64,000 nucleotides of DNA, from positions 1 through 64,000 of the forward strand of contig NZ_JAPJZH010000008.1 in the NCBI RefSeq assembly GCF_027889715.1, read 5' to 3'. This document shows positions 26,209 to 35,456 of this stretch, piece by piece. Below the pieces are notes generated by a model. That model was not told the DNA's origin. It saw only the letters and a program-made list of their open reading frames with translations, and ran no database searches. Position numbers and translations under genes: made by a program. Within the stretch, counting starts at the first letter, position 1. Each line of letters opens with the position of its first letter. The stretch is from Allohoeflea poritis (lineage in GTDB: Bacteria; Pseudomonadota; Alphaproteobacteria; Rhizobiales; Rhizobiaceae).

Positions 26209-27125
26209 GAGGTCTTTTCCTCGATTGTCTGTAATTTCGGCTTCGGATGGAAACGCGCGACGGCGACACCCGAAAGAATGATTGCAAGGGCGATGAAGGC
26301 GTTGAACGACAGCCTTTCACCCAGGATAAGCGCGCCCCATATAACCCCGGCCACCGGGACCAGCAGGTTGATCTGCCCGAAAAAGCTGGCACCCTGACGG
26401 CCGATGATGCGGAACATGAGCAGCGAGGCCAGCGCGGTCGGAAAAATGCCGAGAAGCAAGATGGAGAACCATGCCGCGGCCGGGGGGTTGGCGGCCGGCA
26501 GCGGTTCGAAAAGCAATGCCGCCGGCGCCAGCATGACCACGGACCAGCCGATATTCACCGCGAACATCGGCCGCGGTTTCAGATGCAGCAGGCGCTTGGT
26601 GATCAGCGCATTGATCGCATAGGAGACGCCCGCGCCCATAATGGCCAGCTGGCGCCAGATATCCGCATCGGTCCGGGCAACGATATCCGGCCAGAAAAGA
26701 ACGACAAGCCCGCCGATACCGAGAAACACGCCAACCAGCTTGGCCTGGTTCATCTTTTCATCATGGGTGAAGAAATGCGCGAGGATGATCGTAATCAGGG
26801 GCATCAGACCCATGAGAATGGCGGACAGGCCGGCGGTGATTTCCTGAAGGCCCCAACTGATCAGGACGAAGGGAAGCGCCAGGCCGAAAAAGGCCGACGC
26901 CACGATCACAGCGTGATCCGATCTTGACGCATTGAGCCTCTGGCCGGAATGAACGGCAACAGCGGCGAGGATGATCACGGCAACCACCTGACGGATCGCC
27001 GTCAGCGTGATCGGCGGCACATCGGCCACCGCGATCCGCGTCAGCATGAAACTGCCGCCCCAGATGACGGCAAGCATGCAAAGCATGCCGTAATCCGTCC
27101 ATCCGGGGTGTTTGCTGTTATGCAT
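26205..27125 (-). CDS. EamA/DMT-family transporter inside the ilv operon
   Basis: 306 residues from the ATG at 27125. Ten hydrophobic helices in two EamA repeats: LAVIWGGSFMLTRIAVADVP in the first and PVAGVIWGALILGERLS in the second are typical. Members export amino acids or other metabolites. It starts 40 bases after the ilvI stop and overlaps ilvH by 4 bases, so it is made with both acetolactate synthase subunits. Export of branched-chain amino acids or their precursors is a reasonable but unproved role. Confidence 0.9.
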   Translation of the reverse strand: MHNSKHPGWTDYGMLCMLAVIWGGSFMLTRIAVADVPPITLTAIRQVVAVIILAAVAVHSGQRLNASRSDHAVIVASAFFGLALPFVLISWGLQEITAGLSAILMGLMPLITIILAHFFTHDEKMNQAKLVGVFLGIGGLVVLFWPDIVARTDADIWRQLAIMGAGVSYAINALITKRLLHLKPRPMFAVNIGWSVVMLAPAALLFEPLPAANPPAAAWFSILLLGIFPTALASLLMFRIIGRQGASFFGQINLLVPVAGVIWGALILGERLSFNAFIALAIILSGVAVARFHPKPKLQTIEEKTS

Positions 27126-27165
27126 GGGATCTCGCCAGACCGGTCTTTTCGCCAGTGATCGCGGT

Positions 27166-28944
27166 TCAGACCAGCGCCTTGCCCTTCTTGTCGATGGCGT
27201 TTGCCACCGCTTCATCCGTCGCTTCGTCCGGCAGCAGCATTTCGTTGTGCGCCTTGCCCGACGGGATCATGGGGAAGCAATTGGCCAGGTTCGCGACACG
27301 GCAATCGAAGATCACCGGCTTGTCGACCGAGATCATCTCGTTAATCGCATCGTCCAGTTCGCCCGGCTTTTCGGCGCGAAGACCGACACATCCATAGGCT
27401 TCCGCCAGCTTGACGAAATCCGGCATGGCCTCGGTATAGGAATGCGACAGCCGGTTGCCGTGCAGCAGCTGCTGCCACTGGCGCACCATGCCCATATACT
27501 GGTTGTTCAGGATGAAGATCTTGATCGGCGCCTCGTATTGGACGGCCGTCGACATCTCCTGGATCGTCATCTGCACGGAGGCATCGCCTGCAATATCGAT
27601 GACCAGCGCATCCGGATGCGCGATCTGCACGCCGAGTGCCGCCGGCAGGCCATAGCCCATGGTGCCGAGCCCGCCGGAGGTCATCCACCGGTTGGGCTCC
27701 TCGAAACCGTAGAACTGCGCCGCCCACATCTGATGCTGACCGACTTCCGTTGTGATGTAGGTTTCGCGGTCCTTGGTCAACTCGTAGATCCGCTGCATCG
27801 CATATTGCGGCATGATCACGTCTTTGTTGGGCGTATAGGCCAGCGAATTGCGGGCGCGCCACTTGTCGATCTGCTCCCACCAGCCGGCCAGCGCCTTGTT
27901 CTCGACCCGTGTCGACGAAGCACGCCACAGCCGCACCATGTCCTCCAGCACATGGCCGCAGTCGCCGATAATCGGGATATCGACATGCACGTTCTTGTTG
28001 ATCGACGACGGATCGATATCGATATGGATCTTCTTCGAATTCGGCGAGAACGCATCCAGCCGACCCGTGATGCGGTCGTCGAACCGCGCACCGATACACA
28101 CCATGACGTCGCAATCGTGCATCGCCATGTTGGCCTCATAGGTGCCGTGCATGCCGAGCATTCCCATCCAGTTCTTGCCCGACGCCGGATAAGCGCCGAG
28201 ACCCATCAGGGTCGACGTGATGGGAAAATCGGTGAGCTGCACCAGCTCGCGAAGCAGATGACTGGCCTCGCTGCCGGAATTGATGACCCCGCCGCCCGTA
28301 TAGAGGATCGGCTTGCGGGCTTCGCTCATCAGCTGGACCGCCTCGCGAATGGAGTCGAGGTCGCCCTGCAGCTTGGGCTGATAACTCTTCTGCTCGGTTA
28401 CAGGGGACGGTCCGACATATTCACCCGTCGCGAACTGCACATCCTTCGGAATGTCAACGACAACCGGCCCGGGCCGGCCCGTCTGGGCGATCCGGAACGC
28501 CTCATGCAGGACACGCGGAAGGTCATTGACATCCCGCACCAGCCAGTTGTGCTTTGTGCAGGGCCGCGTGATGCCGACCGTATCGCACTCCTGGAAGGCA
28601 TCCGAGCCAATCAGCGGCGTCGGCACCTGGCCGGATATGCACACAAGCGGAATTGAATCCATCAGCGCGTCCTGCAGCGCCGTGACCACATTGGTTGCGC
28701 CGGGACCGGACGTGACCAGGACGACACCGACCTTGCCGGTCGACCGGGCATAGCCCTCGGCCGCATGACCGGCGCCCTGTTCGTGGCGAACAAGGACATG
28801 AACGATTTCGTCCTGCTGGAAAAGCTCGTCGTAAATCGGCAGTACGGCGCCGCCCGGATAACCGAATATGTCCTCAACGCCATTGTCCTTGAGCGCCTGG
28901 ACGACCATCTCCGCGCCCGTCATTTCCCTGCTGCTGCCCGTCAT
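27166..28944 (-). CDS. ilvI: Acetolactate synthase catalytic subunit
   Basis: 592 residues, normal for the family. Typical parts: FGYPGGAVLPIYDEL, the proton-relay Glu in RHEQGAGHAAEGYAR (about 54), TSGPGATNVVTALQDAL, and the thiamine diphosphate motif starting GDASVQMTIQE. It joins two pyruvates to acetolactate, or pyruvate and 2-oxobutyrate to acetohydroxybutyrate, with thiamine diphosphate, Mg and FAD. It is first in the operon and is preceded by a leader peptide and attenuator, so expression follows branched-chain aminoacyl-tRNA supply. Confidence 0.97.
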   Translation of the reverse strand: MTGSSREMTGAEMVVQALKDNGVEDIFGYPGGAVLPIYDELFQQDEIVHVLVRHEQGAGHAAEGYARSTGKVGVVLVTSGPGATNVVTALQDALMDSIPLVCISGQVPTPLIGSDAFQECDTVGITRPCTKHNWLVRDVNDLPRVLHEAFRIAQTGRPGPVVVDIPKDVQFATGEYVGPSPVTEQKSYQPKLQGDLDSIREAVQLMSEARKPILYTGGGVINSGSEASHLLRELVQLTDFPITSTLMGLGAYPASGKNWMGMLGMHGTYEANMAMHDCDVMVCIGARFDDRITGRLDAFSPNSKKIHIDIDPSSINKNVHVDIPIIGDCGHVLEDMVRLWRASSTRVENKALAGWWEQIDKWRARNSLAYTPNKDVIMPQYAMQRIYELTKDRETYITTEVGQHQMWAAQFYGFEEPNRWMTSGGLGTMGYGLPAALGVQIAHPDALVIDIAGDASVQMTIQEMSTAVQYEAPIKIFILNNQYMGMVRQWQQLLHGNRLSHSYTEAMPDFVKLAEAYGCVGLRAEKPGELDDAINEMISVDKPVIFDCRVANLANCFPMIPSGKAHNEMLLPDEATDEAVANAIDKKGKALV

Positions 28945-29021
28945 TGTCCTTTTCCGCCTTACTCTCCCGCTGTTCCGTCCCCCGGACCGCGGGTACCAAT
29001 TTTCCTTAAACCACCGGCCAT

Positions 29022-29099
29022 AAAAAAAGGCCCCTGTCGGAGCCTCGTTGAGCGCATGGGTGGCTGCCGCCGGATGGTTACACCATCCTGCCCATGCGC
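29022..29099 (-). promoter_or_regulatory. ilv transcription attenuator
   Basis: Read on the minus strand, a 9-bp long-range pairing (29091-29099 with 29052-29060) and a short hairpin around the leader stop are followed by a terminator: stem 29039-29045 with 29028-29034, loop 29035-29038, then seven T residues. Ribosome stalling on the leader's Leu-Ile-Val-Val codons should change which pairing forms and let transcription reach ilvI. Confidence 0.88.
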
Positions 29100-29131
29100 T
29101 TCATCACCACAATTAGTCCTGTCCTGATCAT
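29078..29131 (-). CDS. ilvL: Branched-chain leader peptide of the ilv operon
   Basis: A 17-residue peptide, MIRTGLIVVMKRMGRMV, with Leu-Ile-Val-Val in a row as control codons. Its stop lies inside the first attenuator structure. No ribosome binding site precedes the ATG, and a sigma-70-type promoter is placed so that transcription should begin at or next to the ATG, so it is probably translated from a leaderless mRNA. Confidence 0.85.
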   Translation of the reverse strand: MIRTGLIVVMKRMGRMV

Positions 29132-29138
29132 GCGCGGG

Positions 29139-29167
29139 ACGTTAGCGGCAAAGAAACGGCGCGTCAA
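29139..29167 (-). promoter_or_regulatory. Promoter of the ilv operon
   Basis: The minus strand shows -35 TTGACG (29167-29162), a 17-base spacer and -10 TAACGT (29144-29139). Seven bases later comes the A of the leader ATG at 29131, the expected start of transcription. Confidence 0.75.
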
Positions 29168-29358
29168 TGCCGCAACAATCGATTCACCTTCGATTAAGAA
29201 TATGCGGCTTCGGTCACCGCGAACGCCCCGTAAACGTGCAATGACAACGGGTTGTTAACTCCGGTTTCCTAAACTTGACGCGCTGGAGCCTGCTCTATCG
29301 GAACGTGATGGGCGTTCCGGACAGGCTTCGCGCGCTTAACTGTATGAAACGGGGCAGC

Positions 29359-31263
29359 ATGATTAACAAACCAGGAGTAGAGGAAAGGCGTGACGTTTCA
29401 TTTCCGTCCCGCGTCCTCGGCCATGTTGTAAAGTGCAATGGTGCACGCGCAACCATTTCAGCACGTGTTCCGATCAACGAACACGCCCTCGCAGCGACAA
29501 TGTCCGTCGGACGGCTTATCTCGATACGGGTTGGGCAGAACCGCGTCGTGGCGCTCGTCTACAGCATTCACAGCCCCGGCGAAATCTGGTTCGAAGAAGA
29601 GCCCAACACCATGCATTTCGAGGTCGAGCTCGTCGGCGAAATTCGTGGTGAAGGCGAAGAAACCAAGTTCAGCGCGGGCATTTCCGATTATCCGACGCTT
29701 GGCTCGGTCGCGCACCAGATCCGCACCACCGATCTCGACGCGATTTATTCGGTCGACAGCGCAAATCCGGTCAATATCGGCCATTTGACGCAGAACGCGG
29801 AGATCCCCTCCTGCATATCGGCGGACGCCTTGCTTGACCGCCACTTCGCGATCGTCGGCACGACCGGCGTCGGCAAGTCGACGGCCGTCTCGCTGCTTGT
29901 AAACCGCATCGTGGATGTGTGCCCGGACCTGCGTGTCCTGGTACTTGATCCGCACAACGAATTCGCATCGGCGTTCAAATCGCGGGCACACCTCATCGAA
30001 ACGGATACGCTGGACCTTCCCTTCTGGCTGTTCCGGCTCGAGGAGTTTGCCGAGGTGATATTCCGCGGCCGTCCGACGGTTGCCGAAGAGGTCGATATGC
30101 TGCGCGATCTCATCGCGGAAGCCAAGCGGAACTTCAAGGGCACGGCCGACGGCCGCCCGATCGCCCGCCGCCAGGACAGGTCGTCGATCACATCCGACAC
30201 GCCGGTCCCCTACCGCGTCGCCGATCTGCTCGCATTGATCGACGAACGCATCGGCCAGCTCGACGGGCGCGAGGAAAAACCGTATCTGCGCAATCTCAAG
30301 CAGCGTATTGCGTCGGTGATCAACGATCCGCGTTTCCGCTTCATGTTCTCCACGAACACGATCGTCGACAATCTGACCGACGTCATCAGTGAAATCTTCC
30401 GCATTCCAGGCGACGGCCAGCCGATCACCTCGTTTCAGCTTTCCGGTATTCCGTCCGAGGTCGTTAACGCGGTTGCCTCGGTCCTGTGCCGGATGGCTTT
30501 CGAGATCGCTCTGTGGAGCAATGGGCAGATGCGGATCCTGGTGCTTTGCGAGGAAGCGCACCGCTATGTGCCGGCCGATGCCAGCCTCGGCTTTTTCCCG
30601 ACGCGGCAGGCCGTGGCCCGGATTGCCAAGGAAGGACGTAAATACGGCGTCAGTCTCGGCGTGATCACGCAGCGCCCCGGCGAACTCGACCCGACGATCC
30701 TGTCGCAGTGCTCGACGGTCTTTGCCATGCGCCTTGCCAATGACCGAGATCAGGAGATCATCCGGTCGGCCATTTCAAACTCGTCGAGCTCGACAATCAG
30801 CTTCCTGTCGTCAATCGGCAATGGCGAGGCGATCGCCTTCGGTGAAGCGGTTGCTGTGCCGATGCGCATGTGCTTCGAACGTCTGAAGAAACACGAACTG
30901 CCTAAAACCGCCAGCGGTCGCGGCGCCGGTTCCAGTCTGCGTGCCAAGGATGGCATTCCTGACGTTCAGCACATCATCAAGAGCATGCGGCACACCGAGG
31001 TTCCGCTTGGCAGTTCCGGCATGCCGCCGCAAAGCGCGCCGCTCCAGCCGCAAATGTCGGACCTTGCCGATCTGGAGAAAGCGATCAGCGGACCGGCCGC
31101 TCCACTCGCGGAACCCGCGATGGATATGGACGAACCGGCACCGGAAGACGAAAGCCCGTCCCTCGGCTCGGTTCATTCCAACGATCTGCGCGATTCACTG
31201 TTGAGAAAATCGCCGCATCGCGCGACCCTGCTCAAAAAGGCAGAAACGCCGCCAACGGAATAG
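29359..31263 (+). CDS. HerA-like ATPase with HAS-barrel and DUF87 domains
   Basis: 634 residues from the ATG at 29359 (GGGG 4 bases upstream); an ATG at 29344 is a close alternative. An N-terminal barrel (VLGHVVKCNGARATISARVP) precedes Walker A IVGTTGVGKST and LDPHNEFASAF; Walker B is LVLCEEAHRYVP, then GVITQRPGELDPTILSQC. The C-terminal 120 residues are low-complexity and acidic. HerA proteins are hexameric DNA pumps that often work with NurA nucleases, but none is adjacent. I recall this gene between ilvI and miaA in rhizobia, so a housekeeping DNA-repair role is more likely than phage defence. Confidence 0.9.
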   Translation: MINKPGVEERRDVSFPSRVLGHVVKCNGARATISARVPINEHALAATMSVGRLISIRVGQNRVVALVYSIHSPGEIWFEEEPNTMHFEVELVGEIRGEGEETKFSAGISDYPTLGSVAHQIRTTDLDAIYSVDSANPVNIGHLTQNAEIPSCISADALLDRHFAIVGTTGVGKSTAVSLLVNRIVDVCPDLRVLVLDPHNEFASAFKSRAHLIETDTLDLPFWLFRLEEFAEVIFRGRPTVAEEVDMLRDLIAEAKRNFKGTADGRPIARRQDRSSITSDTPVPYRVADLLALIDERIGQLDGREEKPYLRNLKQRIASVINDPRFRFMFSTNTIVDNLTDVISEIFRIPGDGQPITSFQLSGIPSEVVNAVASVLCRMAFEIALWSNGQMRILVLCEEAHRYVPADASLGFFPTRQAVARIAKEGRKYGVSLGVITQRPGELDPTILSQCSTVFAMRLANDRDQEIIRSAISNSSSSTISFLSSIGNGEAIAFGEAVAVPMRMCFERLKKHELPKTASGRGAGSSLRAKDGIPDVQHIIKSMRHTEVPLGSSGMPPQSAPLQPQMSDLADLEKAISGPAAPLAEPAMDMDEPAPEDESPSLGSVHSNDLRDSLLRKSPHRATLLKKAETPPTE

Positions 31264-31276
31264 CCGCCACAAAAAG

Positions 31277-31301
31277 GTTCGGGCGATACGGTCGCCCGAA
31301 C
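31277..31301. terminator. Bidirectional terminator between the HerA-like gene and miaA
   Basis: A perfect 10-bp stem (31277-31286 with 31292-31301) and 5-base loop lie between convergent stops. On the minus strand CTTTTT follows directly; on the plus strand a T run comes after four bases. Confidence 0.85.
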
Positions 31302-31317
31302 ATGCTTTTCCGATATC

Positions 31318-32187
31318 TCAAGCCCGCCGCTCCCATCCGTCGTCGAGCTGATTGCGAAACCAGGTCATCTGCCGCTTGGCGTATTGCCGCGTCGCGATGC
31401 TGGCGCGTTCGATTGCCTGTTCGATCGTCATGTCCCCGGAAAGAAAAGCGCCGATTTCCCGGACACCGATCGCCTTCATGGCTGGAAGGTCCGGCGACAA
31501 CCCCAATGCGAGCAACCGCTCGACCTCTTCGATCGCGCCATCATCGACCATTGAAACAAAGCGCTCATGAATGCGTTGCCTGAGCAGGTCGCGCTCCGGC
31601 ATCAAGACAATACGGCGGGCATCTTCCGGCCTTACAAGCGCCCTGCCCCGGTCCTTCTGCAATTTCCGGATGGACTGGCCGGACGCATCGAACACCTCAA
31701 GTGCGCGCACGATCCTCTGGCTGTCTGTGGCGTCAAGCGTCGCCGCCGTTTGCGGATCGACCGCACGCAACCGCGCGTGCAACGTCTCCGCCCCGTCTTC
31801 CCGCAACCGGTCCCGCCAATGCCGGCGTATAGGTTCCGGAATGGCCGGCATCTCCGAGAGACCGTCTGTCAGGGCACGGAAATACAGCCCGGTCCCGCCA
31901 ACGAAAACCAGCAGGCGACTTGCCACATCGTCACGCGCAAGCAGGTCATCGACGTCCCGGAACCACTGGCCCGCCGAATAGCTCCGCAAGGCTGGCACGT
32001 GGCCGTACAGATAATGCGGCGCGCGCTCCAGATCCGCCTGTGCGGGCCGCGCCGTGAGGATCCGCAACGTGTCATAGACCTGCATCGAATCGGCGTTGAC
32101 AACCACACCGTCCTCAGCCTCGGCCATTTCGAGGGCCAGTGCGGACTTGCCGCTCGCTGTCGGTCCGGCTATCAGGACGGCACGCAT
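31318..32187 (-). CDS. miaA: tRNA dimethylallyltransferase
   Basis: 289 residues. P-loop GPTASGKS at 8-15, [10 protein letters not shown] (Asp that activates A37), [10 protein letters not shown], and the insertion domain ending [13 protein letters not shown]. It attaches a dimethylallyl group to A37 of tRNAs reading UNN codons, the first step to ms2i6A. It is divergent from serB with only 24 bases between the starts, so the promoters overlap. Confidence 0.96.
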   Translation of the reverse strand: MRAVLIAGPTASGKSALALEMAEAEDGVVVNADSMQVYDTLRILTARPAQADLERAPHYLYGHVPALRSYSAGQWFRDVDDLLARDDVASRLLVFVGGTGLYFRALTDGLSEMPAIPEPIRRHWRDRLREDGAETLHARLRAVDPQTAATLDATDSQRIVRALEVFDASGQSIRKLQKDRGRALVRPEDARRIVLMPERDLLRQRIHERFVSMVDDGAIEEVERLLALGLSPDLPAMKAIGVREIGAFLSGDMTIEQAIERASIATRQYAKRQMTWFRNQLDDGWERRA

Positions 32188-32211
32188 TGTTTCTCCGGAA
32201 AGTCACGTCTC

Positions 32212-33108
32212 ATGCCACTCGTTGCCACGCTTATTACCGATCCGTCAAATCCTGTCCTGTCGGCGGATCTGGCAGCAGATGCCGCGAGGAAGATTTCCGA
32301 GGCCGGTCCGCAATGGCTGGCGGAAGGCGTTGCATGCGATCTGCCGTTGAAGGACGGCCTTACACTAGAGGAAGCCAGCGACACGATTGCCGTCGCACTT
32401 GACGACAGGCCCATCGACATTGTCGTGCAGGATGCGGAAGGCCGGCGGAAACGGTTGCTGATCGCCGATATGGATTCGACCATGATCCGGCAGGAATGCA
32501 TCGACGAACTGGCGGCGGAGGCAGGGTTCTACGACAAGGTCGCGGCCATCACCAAACGCGCAATGAACGGCGAAATCGCATTCGAGCCGGCCATGCGCGA
32601 ACGGGTCGCGCTGCTCAAGGGTCTTGATCTTTCCATCGTCGACCGGGTGCTGGAAAATCGGGTCACGCTGACACCCGGCGGCCGTGAGCTGATCGCGACC
32701 ATGAAGCAGAATGGTGCCTATACGGCGCTGGTCTCCGGCGGATTTACGCTGTTTACGAGCCGCGTGGCGGGCGAACTCGGTTTCGATGAGGATCGCGCCA
32801 ATGTCCTCAACCATCAAAACGGCAAGCTCGACGGCACTGTCGCCGAGCCCGTGCTCGGACAGCAGTCGAAGATCGACGCGCTTGAGGAACTGACGGCGAA
32901 ACTTGACCTGTCGGTCGATGACGCGCTGGCGGTGGGCGACGGGGCCAACGATCTTGGAATGCTGCGTCTTGCCGGCAGCGGTGTCGCGCTGCACGCCAAA
33001 CCGGTCGTCGCGGCCGAGGCCAAGATCCGCATCGACCATGGCGATCTTACGGCACTTCTTTATATCCAGGGCTACAGCCGAAACGAATTTGTCGGAGCAG
33101 AAACATGA
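32212..33108 (+). CDS. serB: Phosphoserine phosphatase
   Basis: 298 residues from the ATG at 32212 (MPLVATLITDPSNPVL, with GGAAAG upstream); the open frame extends further back into miaA but is a shadow there. The nucleophile is Asp86 in LIADMDSTMI, followed by SGGFTLFTSRVA and GDGANDLGML of the HAD fold; the N-terminal 80 residues are the ACT-like extension of this type. It converts phosphoserine to serine, the last step of serine synthesis. The next gene overlaps by 4 bases. Confidence 0.96.
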   Translation: MPLVATLITDPSNPVLSADLAADAARKISEAGPQWLAEGVACDLPLKDGLTLEEASDTIAVALDDRPIDIVVQDAEGRRKRLLIADMDSTMIRQECIDELAAEAGFYDKVAAITKRAMNGEIAFEPAMRERVALLKGLDLSIVDRVLENRVTLTPGGRELIATMKQNGAYTALVSGGFTLFTSRVAGELGFDEDRANVLNHQNGKLDGTVAEPVLGQQSKIDALEELTAKLDLSVDDALAVGDGANDLGMLRLAGSGVALHAKPVVAAEAKIRIDHGDLTALLYIQGYSRNEFVGAET

Positions 33109-33665
33109 TCGCACAAACCGAGCGCCTGATCGTCCGCAACTGGCGGCCGGAGGATGAAGACGCATTTCACCGGCTGAATTCCGATGATACGATCATGCAG
33201 TTCTTTCCGTTCCGGCGCAGCCGAGAGCAGTCGCGCGAGGTCATGGAAAAGACCATGCGTGAAATCAACGAAACCGGCTACGGCTTCAGCGCTCTTCAGA
33301 CCCAGGACGACGAAACGGCGATCGGAATTCTCGGGCTTTCGGTACCGCAGCTCGAACCCCTCGTGCCGGGCGACTCGGTGGAAATCGGCTGGCGGCTGGT
33401 GCCGGAAGTCTGGGGCAAGGGCTATATCACCGAGGCATCGAAGGAGCTGCTGCGGATCGGCTTTCAGGAGCGCGGCCTGGAGGAGATTGTCGCTTTCGCC
33501 GTTCCGGCCAACACCCGCTCAACGGCGGTCATGGATCGGATCGGCATGCGGCACAGCCCGTCACGCGACTTCGACCATCCTTTCGTGCCGGACAGCCACA
33601 TCCATCTGCGTCGCCATGCCTTTTATGCCGTGACGGCTGCGGATTGGGCCGGCGGGCAAGACTGA
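33105..33665 (+). CDS. GNAT-family N-acetyltransferase (RimJ/RimL-like)
   Basis: 186 residues. TERLIVRNWRPEDEDAFHRL is the usual N-terminus; GWRLVPEVWGKGYITEASKE is the acetyl-CoA loop, and TRSTAVMDRIGMRH is motif B. It should transfer acetyl groups to protein N-termini or small amines; substrate unknown. The start overlaps serB by 4 bases. It is convergent with degP. Confidence 0.92.
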   Translation: MIAQTERLIVRNWRPEDEDAFHRLNSDDTIMQFFPFRRSREQSREVMEKTMREINETGYGFSALQTQDDETAIGILGLSVPQLEPLVPGDSVEIGWRLVPEVWGKGYITEASKELLRIGFQERGLEEIVAFAVPANTRSTAVMDRIGMRHSPSRDFDHPFVPDSHIHLRRHAFYAVTAADWAGGQD

Positions 33666-33681
33666 CCGCCGGCAGGGTTTT

Positions 33682-35151
33682 TCACCGCATCGGCACGGTC
33701 ACGAAACGCAACTCCCCGATCGTGTTGGCGATCATGAGCAGCGCGTTGCGCCGTCCGTCGTCCTTCAGTTCCTTGACCCGGTCGGACACCTCCTGGGGCG
33801 ATTTGACCGCTTCCTGCGCGACCTCGACGATCACGTCACCTGCAACGATACGCTTCTCGGCGGCTGAGGATTCCTCTTCGACATTGACGATGACAACACC
33901 TTCGACATTCTCCGAGAGCTCATATTTCTCGCGCAGCGCATCGTCGAGTTCGGCCAGTTCCATGCCGAGAACCGTCGCGGTTTCCGGCTCGTCGGTTTGC
34001 TGGGCCTGCGCAATCAGCTGTTCGCCGTCCTCCAGGCGCCCGAGCGTCACCGATATGGTCTCTTCCTTGCCTTTGCGGATGATGACAACCTCGACTTCCT
34101 TGCCGACCGGGCTTTCCGCCACGATGCGCGGCAGGTCGCGCATATCCTCGACATCCTGACCGTCGAAGCGGATGATCACATCACCCGGCTGGATGGATCC
34201 GTCATCCACCGGTCCGCCCTTGATGATGCCTGCGACCAGGGCGCCCATGGCCTCCTTCATATCGAGGCTCTCGGCAATGTCGTCGGTCACCGGCTGGATG
34301 CGCACGCCCAGCCATCCGCGCCGTGTTTCGCCGAATTCGATCAACTGCTCCACAACCGATTTGACCAGATCGGACGGCACGGCGAAGCCGATGCCGATGG
34401 AGCCGCCCGTCGGAGAGATGATCGCGGTATTGACGCCGATCACCTCGCCTTCCTGGTTGAAAAGCGGTCCGCCCGAGTTGCCGCGGTTGATCGCGGCATC
34501 GGTCTGGATGAAATTATCATAAGGGCCGGAATTGATATCGCGCCCGCGTGCCGAAACGATGCCGGTGGTCACCGTACCGCCCAGGCCGAACGGGTTTCCG
34601 ATCGCCATCACCCAGTCGCCGATACGAATGGTTTCCGAATCGCCGAATGGGACCGCCGTCAAAGGCGTCACCGGCTTGACCCGCAGGACCGCGATATCGG
34701 TCTTCGGATCGGCGCCGACCACCTCGGCTGTCAGCTTCGAGCCGTCGGCGAAATTGATTTCGATATCGTCGGCATCCGCGATCACATGGTTGTTGGTAAC
34801 GATCACGCCTTCCTTGTCGATGACGAAACCCGAACCCAGCGAGTTCACACGGCGCGAACGCGGCGCCTGCTCGCCTTCGCGCTCACCGAAGAACTCGTCA
34901 AAGAAATCCTGGAAAGGAGAGCCATCCGGAATGCGCGGCCGCGGCGTGCGCCGGTTGTTGCTGACCCGCTGCGACGTCGAGATATTGACCACCGAATCCA
35001 GCAGTTGTTCGGCAAGATCCGCAACCGATTCCGGCCCCTGGGCCGCTTGCGCCGATCGAACACCGAAATCCGCGAAATGGACCGCGGCCACCCCGAGCGC
35101 CGTGACGATGGCAACGGCGCGAACCGGTTTCAGGACAGTGTTCAATAGCAT
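33682..35151 (-). CDS. degP: Periplasmic serine protease/chaperone of the DegP (Do) family
   Basis: 489 residues from the ATG at 35151; GGGAGAG lies upstream. A signal peptide or anchor (AVAIVTALGVAAVHF, ending AQAAQ) is followed by the trypsin-like domain with His122 (TNNHV), Asp152 (KTDIAVL) and Ser226 (GNSGGPL), then two PDZ domains (about 275-370 and 395-485). It degrades or refolds damaged envelope proteins. It is last in the hflK-hflC-DUF2065-degP series, 107 bases after DUF2065. Confidence 0.95.
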   Translation of the reverse strand: MLLNTVLKPVRAVAIVTALGVAAVHFADFGVRSAQAAQGPESVADLAEQLLDSVVNISTSQRVSNNRRTPRPRIPDGSPFQDFFDEFFGEREGEQAPRSRRVNSLGSGFVIDKEGVIVTNNHVIADADDIEINFADGSKLTAEVVGADPKTDIAVLRVKPVTPLTAVPFGDSETIRIGDWVMAIGNPFGLGGTVTTGIVSARGRDINSGPYDNFIQTDAAINRGNSGGPLFNQEGEVIGVNTAIISPTGGSIGIGFAVPSDLVKSVVEQLIEFGETRRGWLGVRIQPVTDDIAESLDMKEAMGALVAGIIKGGPVDDGSIQPGDVIIRFDGQDVEDMRDLPRIVAESPVGKEVEVVIIRKGKEETISVTLGRLEDGEQLIAQAQQTDEPETATVLGMELAELDDALREKYELSENVEGVVIVNVEEESSAAEKRIVAGDVIVEVAQEAVKSPQEVSDRVKELKDDGRRNALLMIANTIGELRFVTVPMR

Positions 35152-35258
35152 GGTAGGTTCTCTCCCGACTGCATTTCCTGCGAGGCTTTGTCCCGCATAG
35201 ATATGTTCAATTTGGGCCGCGTCCACTCAAATCTGCGCCAATTGCGCGTGAACGGCGT

Positions 35259-35444
35259 TTAGCCCCTGATCATCCAGACAAAAAATACGCCAAGACCGAC
35301 CGCCGCAAGCCCGAATGCCCGCAACTGCCGGTCTGGAATAAGCGGCAACTCCTCGGCCATGCGCCGAATCAACGAAGGGGCCAATGCATAGATCAGCCCC
35401 TCGATGACAAAGAACAAGCCGATCGCCACGACAAAATCGCTCAT
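35259..35444 (-). CDS. DUF2065 small membrane protein
   Basis: 61 residues with two hydrophobic helices (VVAIGLFFVIEGLIYALAP and LAAVGLGVFFVWMI) joined by a charged loop with RRMAEELPLIPDRQLR. This matches DUF2065 proteins such as YjeT, which are commonly encoded beside hflC. Role unknown. It starts 12 bases after the hflC stop, so it is cotranscribed. Confidence 0.9.
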   Translation of the reverse strand: MSDFVVAIGLFFVIEGLIYALAPSLIRRMAEELPLIPDRQLRAFGLAAVGLGVFFVWMIRG

Positions 35445-35456
35445 GGCGCGGCGTGC

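Noticed and set aside
27112-28656. 514-codon plus-strand frame opposite ilvI
   Set aside because: The ilvI product is unmistakable on the minus strand; the opposite frame shows no protein family.
29359-31263. HerA-based anti-phage system
   Set aside because: No SIR2, DUF4297 or nuclease partner is adjacent, and the gene sits among conserved housekeeping genes.
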